A stretch of DNA of 64,000 bases from an uncultured Aquimarina sp. (lineage in GTDB: Bacteria > Bacteroidota > Bacteroidia > Flavobacteriales > Flavobacteriaceae): the NCBI RefSeq assembly GCF_947500065.1, contig NZ_CANMQT010000009.1, positions 1 to 64,000 of the forward strand, written 5' to 3'. Of the stretch, positions 52,794-61,908 are shown one piece after another. The notes under the pieces were generated by a model. It was not told the origin of the DNA and did no database searches. It worked only from the letters and a program-made list of their open reading frames with translations. The position numbers and the translations under genes were made by a program. How positions within the stretch are numbered: the first letter of the stretch is position 1; each line of letters starts with the position of its first letter.

Positions 52794-53432
52794 ATGATAA
52801 AAAGGATAATTGGACTTTTTGTAATTCTTACAATCGGGGGAATCGTTTTAGTAAGTTTTACACCAAAAAATCGCACAGATTTAAGCTCATACAGCACTGC
52901 TGGTTTAGATCTCTATTATATCGCTCCTAACTTTAACGAGATAGAAGACGATTTGACAGATAATTTGATTTACCCAGAATTAGGGAAGTCTTATGTTGGT
53001 TTTAAAGAAGCTTTGGCTTTTAAAGAATCTCGTGGAGATTATGGAGTTGTAAATCAATTTGGGTATATGGGTAAATATCAGTTTGGTATGAGTACCCTTG
53101 CTATGATTGGGATAAAAAACAAAAATACTTTTCTTAATAGTCCTGAACTACAAGAAAGAGCATTTTATGCTAATCTTTCTAGGAATAAATGGATTTTGCG
53201 CAGAGATTTGAAATGGTTTGTTGGTAAGCGTATGAATGGTATTGTGATTTCTGAATCAGGAGCATTAGCTGCAGCTCATCTTGCTGGGCCTGGTGCCGTA
53301 AAAAAATATTTACGTAGTGGAGGAGTGGATGGCTTTGCAGATGCATTTGGCACAACGATTCGTTATTATATGAAACGTTTTTCCGGATTCGACACATCTT
53401 TTGTTGTTCCTAATAGAAAAGCTAAGGCTTAA
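52794..53432 (+). CDS. Lysozyme/lytic-transglycosylase-like secreted protein
   Basis: 212 residues from ATG 52794. An upstream TTG-started frame overlaps the promoter and is rejected. The N-terminal hydrophobic segment (about 1-22, MIKRIIGLFVILTIGGIVLV) is a signal or anchor. The likely catalytic Glu78 lies in ALAFKESRGDYGVVN, followed by GYMGKYQFGMSTL and SGALAAAHLAGPGAVKKYL, as in SLT/GH23-type muramidases. It is next to mltG, which supports a cell-wall role. The enzymatic class is inferred from motif shape. Confidence 0.75.
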   Translation: MIKRIIGLFVILTIGGIVLVSFTPKNRTDLSSYSTAGLDLYYIAPNFNEIEDDLTDNLIYPELGKSYVGFKEALAFKESRGDYGVVNQFGYMGKYQFGMSTLAMIGIKNKNTFLNSPELQERAFYANLSRNKWILRRDLKWFVGKRMNGIVISESGALAAAHLAGPGAVKKYLRSGGVDGFADAFGTTIRYYMKRFSGFDTSFVVPNRKAKA

Positions 53433-53448
53433 TTTGATTCAATTCTTA

Positions 53449-54180
53449 TTAAAAATCCCTTTGGATAATAAAGATTGTAGGTTTTTTGTGTAATTCTATT
53501 TGTTCGTTTTTCCATTCTTCAATAGTCTTAGTTGAAATATATTCAGTGGTTAGTGTAATGTCACTGGCGATACATAATCGGGTATTGGAATTAAGAATAG
53601 ATACAAGATCTGCAAGCATTTTGTCGTTTCTGTAAGGTGTTTCAATAAAAATTTGCGCTTGATTTTTTTCCAGCGAATTTCTTTCAAGGTTTTTAATAGT
53701 AGATTTTCGTTCGTTTTTGTCGATCGGAAGGTATCCGTTAAAACAGAAGTTTTGACCATTCATGCCACTGCTCATCATCGCTAAGAATATGGATGATGGT
53801 CCTACTAATGGTGTTACCTGAATCCCTTTTTCATGTGCTAACCTTACAACTTCTGCTCCTGGATCTGCAATTCCAGGGCATCCTGCATCTGATAATAATC
53901 CAATAGATTCGCCATTAAGACACGGAGCTAGGTAGTTAGGTATTTCTGATGCATCTGTGTATTTGTTTACAGAATGAATAATGAGAGAGCGTTGAGATTT
54001 ACTTGGGCTTACTTTTTTTATAAACCTTCTAGCTGGTTTCTCATTTTCTACGATATAATGATTTACTTGTTCTAATACTTTTTTTATAGATATAGGTAGT
54101 ACTTCCAGAGGTACGTCATCACCTAATCTGGTTGGTATTAAATATAATTTTCCTTTAGGATCTAGGGGTTTGGATTCCAT
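53449..54180 (-). CDS. SAM-dependent methyltransferase, tetrapyrrole methylase family
   Basis: 243 residues. It begins KLYLIPTRLGDDVPLEVLP and has the SAM loop GLLSDAGCPGIADPGAEVVRLAHEKGIQVTPLVGPSSIFLAMMSSG. This is the RsmI-like branch of the family. It differs from RsmI proper (PTPIGNLED is replaced by PTRLGDDVP) and has an inserted region at about 50-75, so the target may not be C1402 of 16S rRNA. It meets the lysozyme-like gene tail to tail. Confidence 0.85.
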   Translation of the reverse strand: MESKPLDPKGKLYLIPTRLGDDVPLEVLPISIKKVLEQVNHYIVENEKPARRFIKKVSPSKSQRSLIIHSVNKYTDASEIPNYLAPCLNGESIGLLSDAGCPGIADPGAEVVRLAHEKGIQVTPLVGPSSIFLAMMSSGMNGQNFCFNGYLPIDKNERKSTIKNLERNSLEKNQAQIFIETPYRNDKMLADLVSILNSNTRLCIASDITLTTEYISTKTIEEWKNEQIELHKKPTIFIIQRDF

Positions 54181-54363
54181 AGTTTATTTGATAACTAAAT
54201 TAAATGTTTTTCGATTTATGTCCGTACTGATTGATGTTAGGTGTACCTGTTAAATAGGATGAATATGTGTAAAAAATAAAAGTCTTTATCACGGAATGTA
54301 TATTTAAGTGAGGTTAATTGTTACTAAATATACAAAAACTTTGTTTTTATAGGAAAACCTTAT

Positions 54364-54816
54364 TTATAGCTTTTCTATTATTTGGTCACAAGCACTGTTA
54401 AGCATCTGGTATACATCTTCAAAACCTTGTTTTCCTCCGTAGTACGGATCAGGTACATCTATATCTTCATTAAACCCTGGTTGGTTTAAAATAAGATGTA
54501 CTTTTTTCTTATCATTTTCATTTCGAGCAAGTTTGATGATGTCTTTGTAATTAGATTGATCCATTGGATAGATGAAATCATAGATATCAAAATCACTTAG
54601 TTTAAATTGTGCAGCTCTCTGGTTAGTAATATCAATTCCGTGTTTTTTTGCAGTTTCTATAGATCTCTTATCGGGTTTTTGTCCAATATGATAGCTGCTA
54701 GTTCCGCATGAATCTACTTGAAATTTTTCTGGATCAAGCTTGGAAGCTAAAATTCCTTCTGCTAATGGAGATCTACAGATGTTTCCAAGGCAAACCATTA
54801 AAATTTTAATTTTCAT
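54364..54816 (-). CDS. Low molecular weight protein-tyrosine phosphatase
   Basis: 150 residues. The P-loop is Cys9-LGNIC-Arg15-S (MVCLGNICRSPLAEGIL) and the general acid is Asp123 in DVPDPYYGG. All catalytic residues are present. It follows dnaA by 12 bases, so it may be co-transcribed with the initiator gene. In other bacteria such enzymes act on tyrosine kinases of polysaccharide export. No such kinase is nearby. Confidence 0.92.
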   Translation of the reverse strand: MKIKILMVCLGNICRSPLAEGILASKLDPEKFQVDSCGTSSYHIGQKPDKRSIETAKKHGIDITNQRAAQFKLSDFDIYDFIYPMDQSNYKDIIKLARNENDKKKVHLILNQPGFNEDIDVPDPYYGGKQGFEDVYQMLNSACDQIIEKL

Positions 54817-54828
54817 GAAAATTAAAAA

Positions 54829-56256
54829 TTAGAGGGTAAGTTTTTTACCAAGATCCTCCACGTACTTTCTGAATTGTTTATCGGTTGAAGAAAGGTTGTC
54901 TACAGTTTTACAGGCGTGTAATACTGTTGCATGATCTCTTTTTCCGATTTGTGTACCAATACTAGCTAATGAGGCTTTGGTTAATTTTTTAGCAAAGAAC
55001 ATAGCTAATTGGCGAGCTTGTACAATATGACGTTTACGTGTTTTGGATTGCAATGTTTCTACATCCATCTGGAAATAATCACTAACTACCTTTTGTATGT
55101 AATCAATGGATACTTCTCTTTTGGTGTTTTTAACATAGTTGTCTACAATCGCCTTAGCAAGATCAATAGTGATATCTTTTTTGTTGAAAGAAGAGTGGGC
55201 GATTAATGAGATAATAGCTCCTTCTAATTCGCGTATATTGGTTTTGATGTTGTTTGCTAAGAACTCTACAATATCTTCTGGCATTTCTACACCGTCACGA
55301 TATAGTTTGTTTTTTATGATAGAAATTCTAGTTTCAAAATCAGGTTGATGCAATTCAGCTGATAGTCCCCATTTAAAACGAGAAAGTAATCTTTGTTCTA
55401 TATCCTGCATGTCTACAGGAGCCTTGTCACTGGTAAGAATTACTTGTTTTCCGTTTTGATGTAAATGGTTAAATATGTGGAAGAATACATCTTGTGTTCC
55501 AGCTTTTCCAGATAATAATTGGATGTCATCCACAATAAGTACATCAATAATTTGATAGAAATGGATGAAATCGTTTCTATTATTCTTTTTTACAGATTCT
55601 ATATATTGCTGAGTGAACTTTTCTGCTGATATATATAAAACTGTCTTTTCAGGGTAATTGTCTTTTATGTTTACTCCAATAGCATGAGCTAGATGAGTTT
55701 TTCCTAGTCCTACACCTCCAAATATTAATAAAGGGTTGAAAGAAGTTCCTCCAGGTTTGTTGGCAACAGCCATTCCTGCTGATCGAGCCAGTCTGTTAGA
55801 GTCTCCTTCTAGGAAATTTTCAAAATTATAACTTGGATTTAATTGAGATTCAATTTTTACGTTTCTAATCCCCGGAATTACAAATGGATTTTTAAGCTCA
55901 GGGTTTTTACTTTTAATAGGCACATCTACTTCTTGAGAGCTTACTGCAGTCCTGTTAGAGCTTGGTATCTTCTCAGTAAATGGTTTTTTGTTTCCATAGG
56001 TGTTTTCCATTTTAATGATATATACCAATTTAGCAGTTTCTCCTAATTCTCTTGTAAGAGAGACCTTAAGAAGGTTAACATAGTGCTCTTCTAGCCATTC
56101 ATAGAAAAATTTACTGGGTACTTGTATACTTAAAGCGCTATCCGTAAGCTTTACAGCTTTAATAGGTTCGAACCAGGTTTTAAAAGCTTGAGGGGTAATA
56201 TTGTCTTCTATAAAAGACAGGCAATTATCCCAAACTGATTGCGCAGTTATATTCAT
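54829..56256 (-). CDS. dnaA: Chromosomal replication initiator protein DnaA
   Basis: 475 residues with all four domains: N-terminal protein-interaction domain (about 1-85, WDNCLSFIEDNITPQAFKTWFEPI), linker (about 86-135), AAA+ domain with Walker A GGVGLGKTH (180-188) and Walker B VLIVDDIQ (Asp243-Asp244), and the DNA-binding domain (RKRHIVQARQLAMFFAKKL; IGKRDHATVLHACKTV). It binds DnaA boxes and opens oriC. No cluster of TTATNCACA boxes was found around the gene, so oriC is probably not directly adjacent. Confidence 0.96.
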   Translation of the reverse strand: MNITAQSVWDNCLSFIEDNITPQAFKTWFEPIKAVKLTDSALSIQVPSKFFYEWLEEHYVNLLKVSLTRELGETAKLVYIIKMENTYGNKKPFTEKIPSSNRTAVSSQEVDVPIKSKNPELKNPFVIPGIRNVKIESQLNPSYNFENFLEGDSNRLARSAGMAVANKPGGTSFNPLLIFGGVGLGKTHLAHAIGVNIKDNYPEKTVLYISAEKFTQQYIESVKKNNRNDFIHFYQIIDVLIVDDIQLLSGKAGTQDVFFHIFNHLHQNGKQVILTSDKAPVDMQDIEQRLLSRFKWGLSAELHQPDFETRISIIKNKLYRDGVEMPEDIVEFLANNIKTNIRELEGAIISLIAHSSFNKKDITIDLAKAIVDNYVKNTKREVSIDYIQKVVSDYFQMDVETLQSKTRKRHIVQARQLAMFFAKKLTKASLASIGTQIGKRDHATVLHACKTVDNLSSTDKQFRKYVEDLGKKLTL

Positions 56257-56411
56257 TAGAGCGGTTAGATTACTTTTATTAGGTTATTAACGGAAAATTG
56301 TTGAAAAAGTTCCTTCTTTTTTTGCTTGACAAATATGTGAACAAAAAATGTAAAAAAAAAACGATTTAGGGGTTGAATTTTAATTATTTTTTTCGCATAC
56401 TTAGATATATG

Positions 56412-56419
56412 TAATTTTG
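56412..56419 (+). promoter_or_regulatory. -7 promoter element of the thioesterase gene
   Basis: TAATTTTG, a perfect TAnnTTTG match, 29 bases before the ATG at 56449. It lies between two copies of GCATACTT (56395-56402 and 56419-56426) in the region shared with dnaA. Confidence 0.55.
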
Positions 56420-56448
56420 CATACTTCACGTCTTTTTTAATCAAATAC

Positions 56449-56871
56449 ATGTCAATCACTTCTGAAACTTTATTAAAAGTTAGATATTCTGAAACAGATC
56501 AAATGGGTGTCGTCCATCACGGCAATTATGCACAATATTTGGAGTTAGCCCGTATTGACTGGTTATCCCGATTAGGTGTTTCTTATAAATCTATGGAAGA
56601 AAGCGGTGTTATGCTCCCCGTATTTGCATTAGATTTTAAATTTAAGAAATCTGCCTTCTTTGACGATGAATTAACTGTTAAAACTTTTCTCAAGAAAATT
56701 CCTACAGTACGTATAGTTTTTGACTACAAAATTTATAATCAAAATCAAGATTTATTAACAATTGCTTCCTCTACATTGGTTTTTGTTGATGCTCAAAGCA
56801 GAAAACCTATTTTATGTCCCTCGTATTTATTAGAAATAATCCAAAAAGAGTTTAATGCTCTAATCGTTTAA
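56449..56871 (+). CDS. Acyl-CoA thioesterase, YbgC/4HBT hot-dog fold
   Basis: 140 residues with the YbgC-type active-site segment VRYSETDQMGVVHHGNYAQYLELARIDWL (Asp17). The hot-dog strand pattern continues with TVKTFLKKIPTVRIVFDYKIY. It hydrolyses acyl-CoA thioesters. The chain length is unknown. It overlaps the YigZ-family gene by 20 bases, tail to tail, and is transcribed away from dnaA. Confidence 0.9.
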   Translation: MSITSETLLKVRYSETDQMGVVHHGNYAQYLELARIDWLSRLGVSYKSMEESGVMLPVFALDFKFKKSAFFDDELTVKTFLKKIPTVRIVFDYKIYNQNQDLLTIASSTLVFVDAQSRKPILCPSYLLEIIQKEFNALIV

Positions 56872-57466
56872 TATCTATTTCGTACAACGCAGAGAAAAGC
56901 TCATTTATTTCATCGGCTATCGTTTTTCTCACAGAAATAAATAATTTACAGTCTAATTCTAGTTTTTGGGCAGTAATACTCAGTTGACGTTCTTTAATAA
57001 TACGCATTACTTTATTCATGTTTTTATATTCAAAAGTGATGCAAAATTTGATATTAATTGTTTTTTCTATAATATTAGAAGCTTCTAGGGATAATTGCGC
57101 AGCAGTTCTATATGCGTTGATTAGGCCTCCAACACCAAGTTTAACACCCCCAAAATACCGAACGACTACAATTAAAATATTTGTTACTTCAAAAGATTGA
57201 ATTTGGCCATAAATAGGTTGTCCTGCAGAATTAGAAGGTTCTCCGTCGTCATTACTGCGATATCGTATGTTTTCTGTTCCTAATTGCCAAGCATAACACC
57301 AATGTCTAGCAGCATGATGTTTCTTTTTTAGAGAGTCAATGATGGGTTTTACATCTTCTTCATTAGTAATTGGAAAAGAATATCCAAAGAATTTGCTGTT
57401 TTTATCTTTAAATAAAGCTTCTTCTCCTGGAGTCTCAATAGTTTTATAGGTGTCTGTGATATTCAA
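56852..57466 (-). CDS. YigZ/IMPACT-family protein
   Basis: 204 residues. The N-terminal IMPACT domain has KKKHHAARHWCYAWQLG, RSNDDGEPSNSAGQPI and NILIVVVRYFGGVKLGVGGLINAYRTAA. The C-terminal DUF1949 part is about 140-204. Relatives bind nucleic acids and the human homologue modulates translation control. The bacterial role is unclear. The neighbour on the right (DMT transporter) follows at ten bases and is probably in the same operon. Confidence 0.92.
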   Translation of the reverse strand: MNITDTYKTIETPGEEALFKDKNSKFFGYSFPITNEEDVKPIIDSLKKKHHAARHWCYAWQLGTENIRYRSNDDGEPSNSAGQPIYGQIQSFEVTNILIVVVRYFGGVKLGVGGLINAYRTAAQLSLEASNIIEKTINIKFCITFEYKNMNKVMRIIKERQLSITAQKLELDCKLFISVRKTIADEINELFSALYEIDIKRLEH

Positions 57467-57476
57467 TGTTTTGTTA

Positions 57477-58346
57477 TTAAATAGAAAAAGTAACTAGCAA
57501 GATACTGATTATTGCTAGTATGATTCCAATCCAATTTTTTAGAATTAGTTTTTCTTTGAAAAATAAAATTCCAACAAATGTAGAAACCAGTAAAATAGCT
57601 ACATTATTAATGATAAATGTAGTAGAGCTATCCATGTTTTCATTTCGCAAAGCCTGAATTAAGAAGTAGATAGAGAAATAATTAGGCACGCCTAAACAAA
57701 TTCCGGCAATGATGTTTTTAGTGGATATTTTTAATGTTGTTCTTGTAGCTTTGTATACTAATGTTAATGCTCCTAAAATGGCAGCAAAACCAAAAATGGT
57801 AGCAGAGAAAATAGGGATATCCATTTTTGAAACATAATTAGTTTCCATAAATTTCAGACTAGTGTCTATGATACCACCTCCAAAGAAGACTAATAAAGGG
57901 TAAATTAGATACTCTTTTTTTATAGAAATTCCTCCAACGGTTTTTATTGAAGTCATATATACAGCGATTAATGCGATAATAATCCCAATGATTTTTAGGA
58001 CTTCGGTACTTTCTTGATACACGATAATTCCAAATATAACTGGTATTGCAACGCTCATTTTACTTGCTACGGCTGCTACAGAAAGTCCATTTTTTTGAGC
58101 AGTGATTGCCATAAAATTAAATACCAAAATAAAGATAAACCCTAAAATAATAGTTCCGTAAAACCAGTTAGATTGAGTTATGGAGTATATTTTGATAGGC
58201 TCAGTGTAGGCAATTAATCCGCAAACACATGCAGCCACATAATTAACAATAATTGCTTGTAAGATGTCTACATTATATTTCGCAAATAGTTTGAAAGTAA
58301 TTAAAATCCAACTTGAGGCTACTATACTTAATAAAAGATATGTCAA
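57477..58346 (-). CDS. EamA/DMT-superfamily transporter
   Basis: 289 residues with about ten membrane helices in two EamA halves (about 1-130 and 145-289). Glycine-rich helices and short loops are as expected of drug/metabolite transporters. The substrate cannot be read. The start overlaps the HAD gene by four bases, so the two are translationally coupled. Confidence 0.87.
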   Translation of the reverse strand: MTYLLLSIVASSWILITFKLFAKYNVDILQAIIVNYVAACVCGLIAYTEPIKIYSITQSNWFYGTIILGFIFILVFNFMAITAQKNGLSVAAVASKMSVAIPVIFGIIVYQESTEVLKIIGIIIALIAVYMTSIKTVGGISIKKEYLIYPLLVFFGGGIIDTSLKFMETNYVSKMDIPIFSATIFGFAAILGALTLVYKATRTTLKISTKNIIAGICLGVPNYFSIYFLIQALRNENMDSSTTFIINNVAILLVSTFVGILFFKEKLILKNWIGIILAIISILLVTFSI

Positions 58347-58951
58347 AATAAATTAGATTTTGCAGTAAATAAATTTGTGATATCCTCAGTTTTTGGGTTG
58401 TTATTCCATGTTTTTATGTTTAATTGTTTTGCGGCGTTTGTATTTACCAATGTGTCATCAATAAAAAGTGTTTCTGAAGGATTTAATTGATGATTGTCTA
58501 TAACAAACTGAAAAATATCAAGATTTGGTTTTCTTAGTTTTACTTCATGCGAAAGGTAAAATGCATCAAAACAAGATTTGAAATCATTGTAAAACGGTAT
58601 GTTTTCTTTAATCCAATTGATATGTAATTCATTGGTGTTACTCAATAAAATCAATTTGTATTTCTTTTCTAATGCCAGTTTTCGGATAAATTCTAAACGG
58701 TTTTTTGGGAAATCTTTTAGAATGGCATTCCAGGTATTCTTTATTTGTTCTATGGTAGTGTTTGGTAATAATTTTTGGTAATGATTGATAAACTCTGTTG
58801 TGGTGATATTACCAGTTTCATAGGATTCATTAATAGATTCTAATTCTTTGGTTATAGAAGACAAACCTAATTTAGAGAGTTCTTTTTCTGTTGCTGGTTT
58901 ATCAAGGTTGATAAAAACATCTCCAAAATCAAAAATAATAGTCTTAATCAT
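58343..58951 (-). CDS. HAD-superfamily hydrolase
   Basis: 202 residues. Motif I is IIFDFGDVFINLD (Asp8 as nucleophile; the usual second Asp is Gly10, as in several YihX-type members). Motif II is LILLSNTNELH, Motif III LRKPNLDIFQFV (Lys) and Motif IV ETLFIDDTLVN. The small helical cap lies between motifs I and II. Probably a sugar-phosphate or nucleotide phosphatase. It overlaps ribD by eight bases, so flavin-related dephosphorylation is conceivable but unproven. Confidence 0.88.
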   Translation of the reverse strand: MIKTIIFDFGDVFINLDKPATEKELSKLGLSSITKELESINESYETGNITTTEFINHYQKLLPNTTIEQIKNTWNAILKDFPKNRLEFIRKLALEKKYKLILLSNTNELHINWIKENIPFYNDFKSCFDAFYLSHEVKLRKPNLDIFQFVIDNHQLNPSETLFIDDTLVNTNAAKQLNIKTWNNNPKTEDITNLFTAKSNLF

Positions 58952-59987
58952 TTTGATATATTTTTAAAGTATCTGTCATAATTTTTTCTTCAGAAATCGG
59001 TTTCACTTCAAGTATCGGTGCTTTGACTCCTTTTTTGAACGTATTTGTTCCATGAAAAACACGTGCTTCATCCCAAAGATTTGCATCGATAAAAGATTGA
59101 ATAGTATAGCTGCCACCTTCAATAATTACAGATTGAATTTCATGTTTATGGAGAATATTACAGATCTCATGAACTACATTATTTCCTGAACTAATGGTTT
59201 CATATAGTAAGATGTCACTGCTTTGTTTTTTGTGATTAGCAGAGGTGATGACAATCGTTTTTATGGTTTTATCAAGAATTGAAGAATCTTCAGGAGTTTT
59301 GTTTGATAAATCAATCAGGATTCTAACAGGATCTGTTCCAGACCAATCTCGTATTGTAAGTTTAGGATTATCTTCTATAACGGTTTTGTTTCCAACTAAA
59401 ATAGCTTGTTCTTCTGCTCGCCATTTATGGACTAACTGTCTAGAGTATGAGTTGGTAATCCATACAGGTGCTCTTTCTAAAGCTTTTTCGGGAGCAATAA
59501 ACCCATCAGATGTTTGGGCCCATTTTAGAATGATATATGGTCTGTTTTTATTATGAAAAGTAAAAAACCGTCTATGATGTTTCTGGCTTTCATTTTCTAA
59601 AACACCAACAGTAACCTGACACCCTGCATCTTTTAGTTTTTTTATTCCTTTTCCAGCTACTTTGCTATGAGTGTCAATCGTACTAATTACAACATTTGGT
59701 ATTTTGTGTTTGATGATAAGATCACTACAAGGAGGTGTTTTTCCAAAATGCGAACAAGGCTCTAAAGTGACATACAATGTAGCTTTATTTAAAAGTAATT
59801 TGTCTTTTACAGAGTTTATGGCATTTACTTCCGCATGATTACCACCATAAGCACTGGTGTAGCCTTCGCCAATGATACATTGGTTATGAACTATGACGCA
59901 GCCAACCATTGGGTTAGGCATTGCACTACCTAAAGCATTTGAGGCAATTTGGATACAACGCCGCATGTATTTTTCGTGTGTACTCAC
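58944..59987 (-). CDS. ribD: Bifunctional riboflavin biosynthesis deaminase/reductase
   Basis: 347 residues. The deaminase half has the zinc motif His51-Ala-Glu53 (GGNHAEVNAI) and Cys78/Cys87 (PCSHFGKTPPC). The reductase half (about 150-347) has RPYIILKWAQTSDGFIAP and a Rossmann-like IIEGGSYTIQSFI. It performs steps two and three of the riboflavin pathway. It precedes the HAD and DMT genes and follows a LEA-type lipoprotein by four bases. Confidence 0.95.
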   Translation of the reverse strand: MSTHEKYMRRCIQIASNALGSAMPNPMVGCVIVHNQCIIGEGYTSAYGGNHAEVNAINSVKDKLLLNKATLYVTLEPCSHFGKTPPCSDLIIKHKIPNVVISTIDTHSKVAGKGIKKLKDAGCQVTVGVLENESQKHHRRFFTFHNKNRPYIILKWAQTSDGFIAPEKALERAPVWITNSYSRQLVHKWRAEEQAILVGNKTVIEDNPKLTIRDWSGTDPVRILIDLSNKTPEDSSILDKTIKTIVITSANHKKQSSDILLYETISSGNNVVHEICNILHKHEIQSVIIEGGSYTIQSFIDANLWDEARVFHGTNTFKKGVKAPILEVKPISEEKIMTDTLKIYQND

Positions 59988-59991
59988 TATG

Positions 59992-60453
59992 TTATTTAAG
60001 GCTTACTTTTTGTTGTTTGTCTATCTTATATGGATACGAAAAACCTCCCAAATGATATTTGATATTACCTTTGTATTGTATATCAAGAGAATCTGTTTGT
60101 ACCATTTTTAAAACACTACCTAAGAGATTGTTTTTATTTTTATCGTAAATTTTAGACAGAGAAAAAGCTCCTTCTAGAGGAATGGTAAATTCATCTTTTG
60201 AAGGAATGTCAAATTCTTTAGAAGATATGACACCTACATCTATGTTATCAACAAAAACATGGATGTCATCAATTGAAAGTTTTCCTTGTAAGTGATTTGG
60301 ATTGTCAAAAATAGCATCGGCTTTAAGAGTTACATTACGCATACTGACATTTTTAACATCAATGTTCGTAATGTATTTGAACTCTGGTTTTTTAGAAACG
60401 GAACAGCTTGTGATCACTGTCAATATTGTTGATAATAATAGAAGCTGCTTCAT
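59992..60453 (-). CDS. LEA type 2-like lipoprotein
   Basis: 153 residues with a lipoprotein signal ending TVITSCSVSKKPEF. The mature part (about 18-153) has a LEA-14/WHy-type beta-sandwich pattern (VKNVSMRNVTLKADAIFDNPNHLQGKLSIDDIHVFVDNIDVGVI). It leads an operon with ribD, HAD, DMT and possibly the YigZ gene. Function in the envelope is unknown. Confidence 0.78.
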   Translation of the reverse strand: MKQLLLLSTILTVITSCSVSKKPEFKYITNIDVKNVSMRNVTLKADAIFDNPNHLQGKLSIDDIHVFVDNIDVGVISSKEFDIPSKDEFTIPLEGAFSLSKIYDKNKNNLLGSVLKMVQTDSLDIQYKGNIKYHLGGFSYPYKIDKQQKVSLK

Positions 60454-60524
60454 TGATTACTATGTAGATTTAATGTATATTTCATCTGATTAAAAAGATA
60501 CGATATTATTAGTTTTTAGATTAA

Positions 60525-60532
60525 CAAAAGTA
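60525..60532 (-). promoter_or_regulatory. -7 promoter element of the LEA-ribD operon
   Basis: TACTTTTG on the minus strand, a perfect TAnnTTTG match, 71 bases before the ATG at 60453, in the divergent region with the GNAT gene. Confidence 0.5.
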
Positions 60533-60548
60533 GTATTTATATATTATA

Positions 60549-61034
60549 ATGAGTACCATAAAAATTCGTTCAGTTGCTCCAGAAGATAATGAGTCTTTGG
60601 CACAGGTAATTAGAGATGTTTTAATTGAAATGGGTGTTCCTAAAGTCGGGACTGCTTATGAAGATGAAGCATTGGATAAAATGTATGAAACTTATAATGC
60701 TCCGAGAAAAAGATATTATGTTATAGAAGATAATGGAAGAATTATTGGAGGAGCAGGAATAGCACAATTAGAAAAAGAAAGCTCAGAAATCTGTGAACTT
60801 CAGAAAATGTATTTTCTTCCTGAGGCAAGAGGAAAAGGATTTGGCTCCCAAATGATGAGTACGTGTTTGAATTTTGCAAGAGAACAGGGATTTACTAAAT
60901 GTTATTTGGAAACAATGCCATATATGAAAGATGCCAGAAAACTATATGGGAAAGTAGGTTTTACTTCTCTTGACAAACCTTTGGGGGACACAGGGCACTA
61001 TAGTTGCCAGGCATGGATGATAAAAGAATTGTAA
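60549..61034 (+). CDS. GNAT-family N-acetyltransferase
   Basis: 161 residues. The acetyl-CoA loop is LQKMYFLPEARGKGFGSQMM (about 88-107) and the C-terminal YLETMPYMKDARKLYGKVGFTSLDKPLG is typical. The final Trp-containing segment CQAWMIKEL is seen in putative amino-acid acetyltransferases of this size. prmC starts almost directly after it. The substrate is unknown. Confidence 0.88.
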   Translation: MSTIKIRSVAPEDNESLAQVIRDVLIEMGVPKVGTAYEDEALDKMYETYNAPRKRYYVIEDNGRIIGGAGIAQLEKESSEICELQKMYFLPEARGKGFGSQMMSTCLNFAREQGFTKCYLETMPYMKDARKLYGKVGFTSLDKPLGDTGHYSCQAWMIKEL

Positions 61035-61036
61035 GT

Positions 61037-61894
61037 TTGAAGATTAAAGACCTTAGAAAAGATTTTATAGATTCTTTGTCAGAATTATATGAGCCAGAAG
61101 AAGTGTTATCTTTTTTTTATATACTTTCCGAAAAATTTCTTGGATTGAGGCGAGTTGATGTCGCTTTGGCATTGGAAACAGTAATTAGCAGTCAAGAATT
61201 GTCTAAGTTTGAGAATGCTAAAAATCATTTAAAGAAGCAAGATCCAATTCAATATATTACAGGGGATACCGAGTTTTATGGATTATCTTTTAAGGTAAAT
61301 CAAAATGTCTTAATACCAAGACCAGAAACCGAAGAACTGGTAGATTGGATTATCAAAGATTATCAGCGTAAAGAAGGAGGTCGGAAAATAAAGGTTTTGG
61401 ACATTGGAACAGGTAGTGGATGTATTGCAATTTCTTTGGCTAAAAATTTACCAGAAATAGATATGTATGCGATTGATGTCTCTAAAGAAGCACTTGAAGT
61501 CGCAAAAGAAAATGCGAAGCATAATAAAGTAGCAGTAACGTTTATGTGTGCAGATATACTTCAGTTGGACGCACTTAAAAATAGTTTTGATATTATAATT
61601 TCCAATCCTCCATATGTTCGGGAACTTGAAAAGCAAGAAATACATGCTAATGTATTAGAAAACGAACCTCATTTAGCACTTTTTGTGTCAGATCAGGATC
61701 CATTGATTTTTTATAGAAAAATAACAAGATTAGCCAAGAAGAGTCTTCTTGCTGATGGTTTGTTGTATTTTGAAATTAATCAATATCTTGGAACCGAAAC
61801 CAAAGAGATGATCAAAAAACTTGGGTTTAATTCCGTGAGCTTGCGTAAAGATTTGTATAATAATGATCGTATGATCAAGGCTAGTATAATTTAA
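61037..61894 (+). CDS. prmC: Peptide chain release factor N5-glutamine methyltransferase
   Basis: About 285 residues. The SAM site is VLDIGTGSGCIAISLAKNLPE, the catalytic motif IISNPPYV, and the N-terminal PrmC helical domain contains DPIQYITGDTEFYGLSFKVNQNVLIPRPETEELVDW. The TTG at 61037 gives MKIKDLRKDF, which matches how relatives start. ATG at 61013 or 61004 would overlap the GNAT gene. It methylates the GGQ glutamine of release factors 1 and 2. Confidence 0.9.
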   Translation: MKIKDLRKDFIDSLSELYEPEEVLSFFYILSEKFLGLRRVDVALALETVISSQELSKFENAKNHLKKQDPIQYITGDTEFYGLSFKVNQNVLIPRPETEELVDWIIKDYQRKEGGRKIKVLDIGTGSGCIAISLAKNLPEIDMYAIDVSKEALEVAKENAKHNKVAVTFMCADILQLDALKNSFDIIISNPPYVRELEKQEIHANVLENEPHLALFVSDQDPLIFYRKITRLAKKSLLADGLLYFEINQYLGTETKEMIKKLGFNSVSLRKDLYNNDRMIKASII

Positions 61895-61908
61895 AATATA
61901 TACGATTT

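Noticed and set aside
56257..56448. oriC next to dnaA
   Set aside because: No cluster of TTATNCACA-like boxes seen; one TTATTAACG is too weak.
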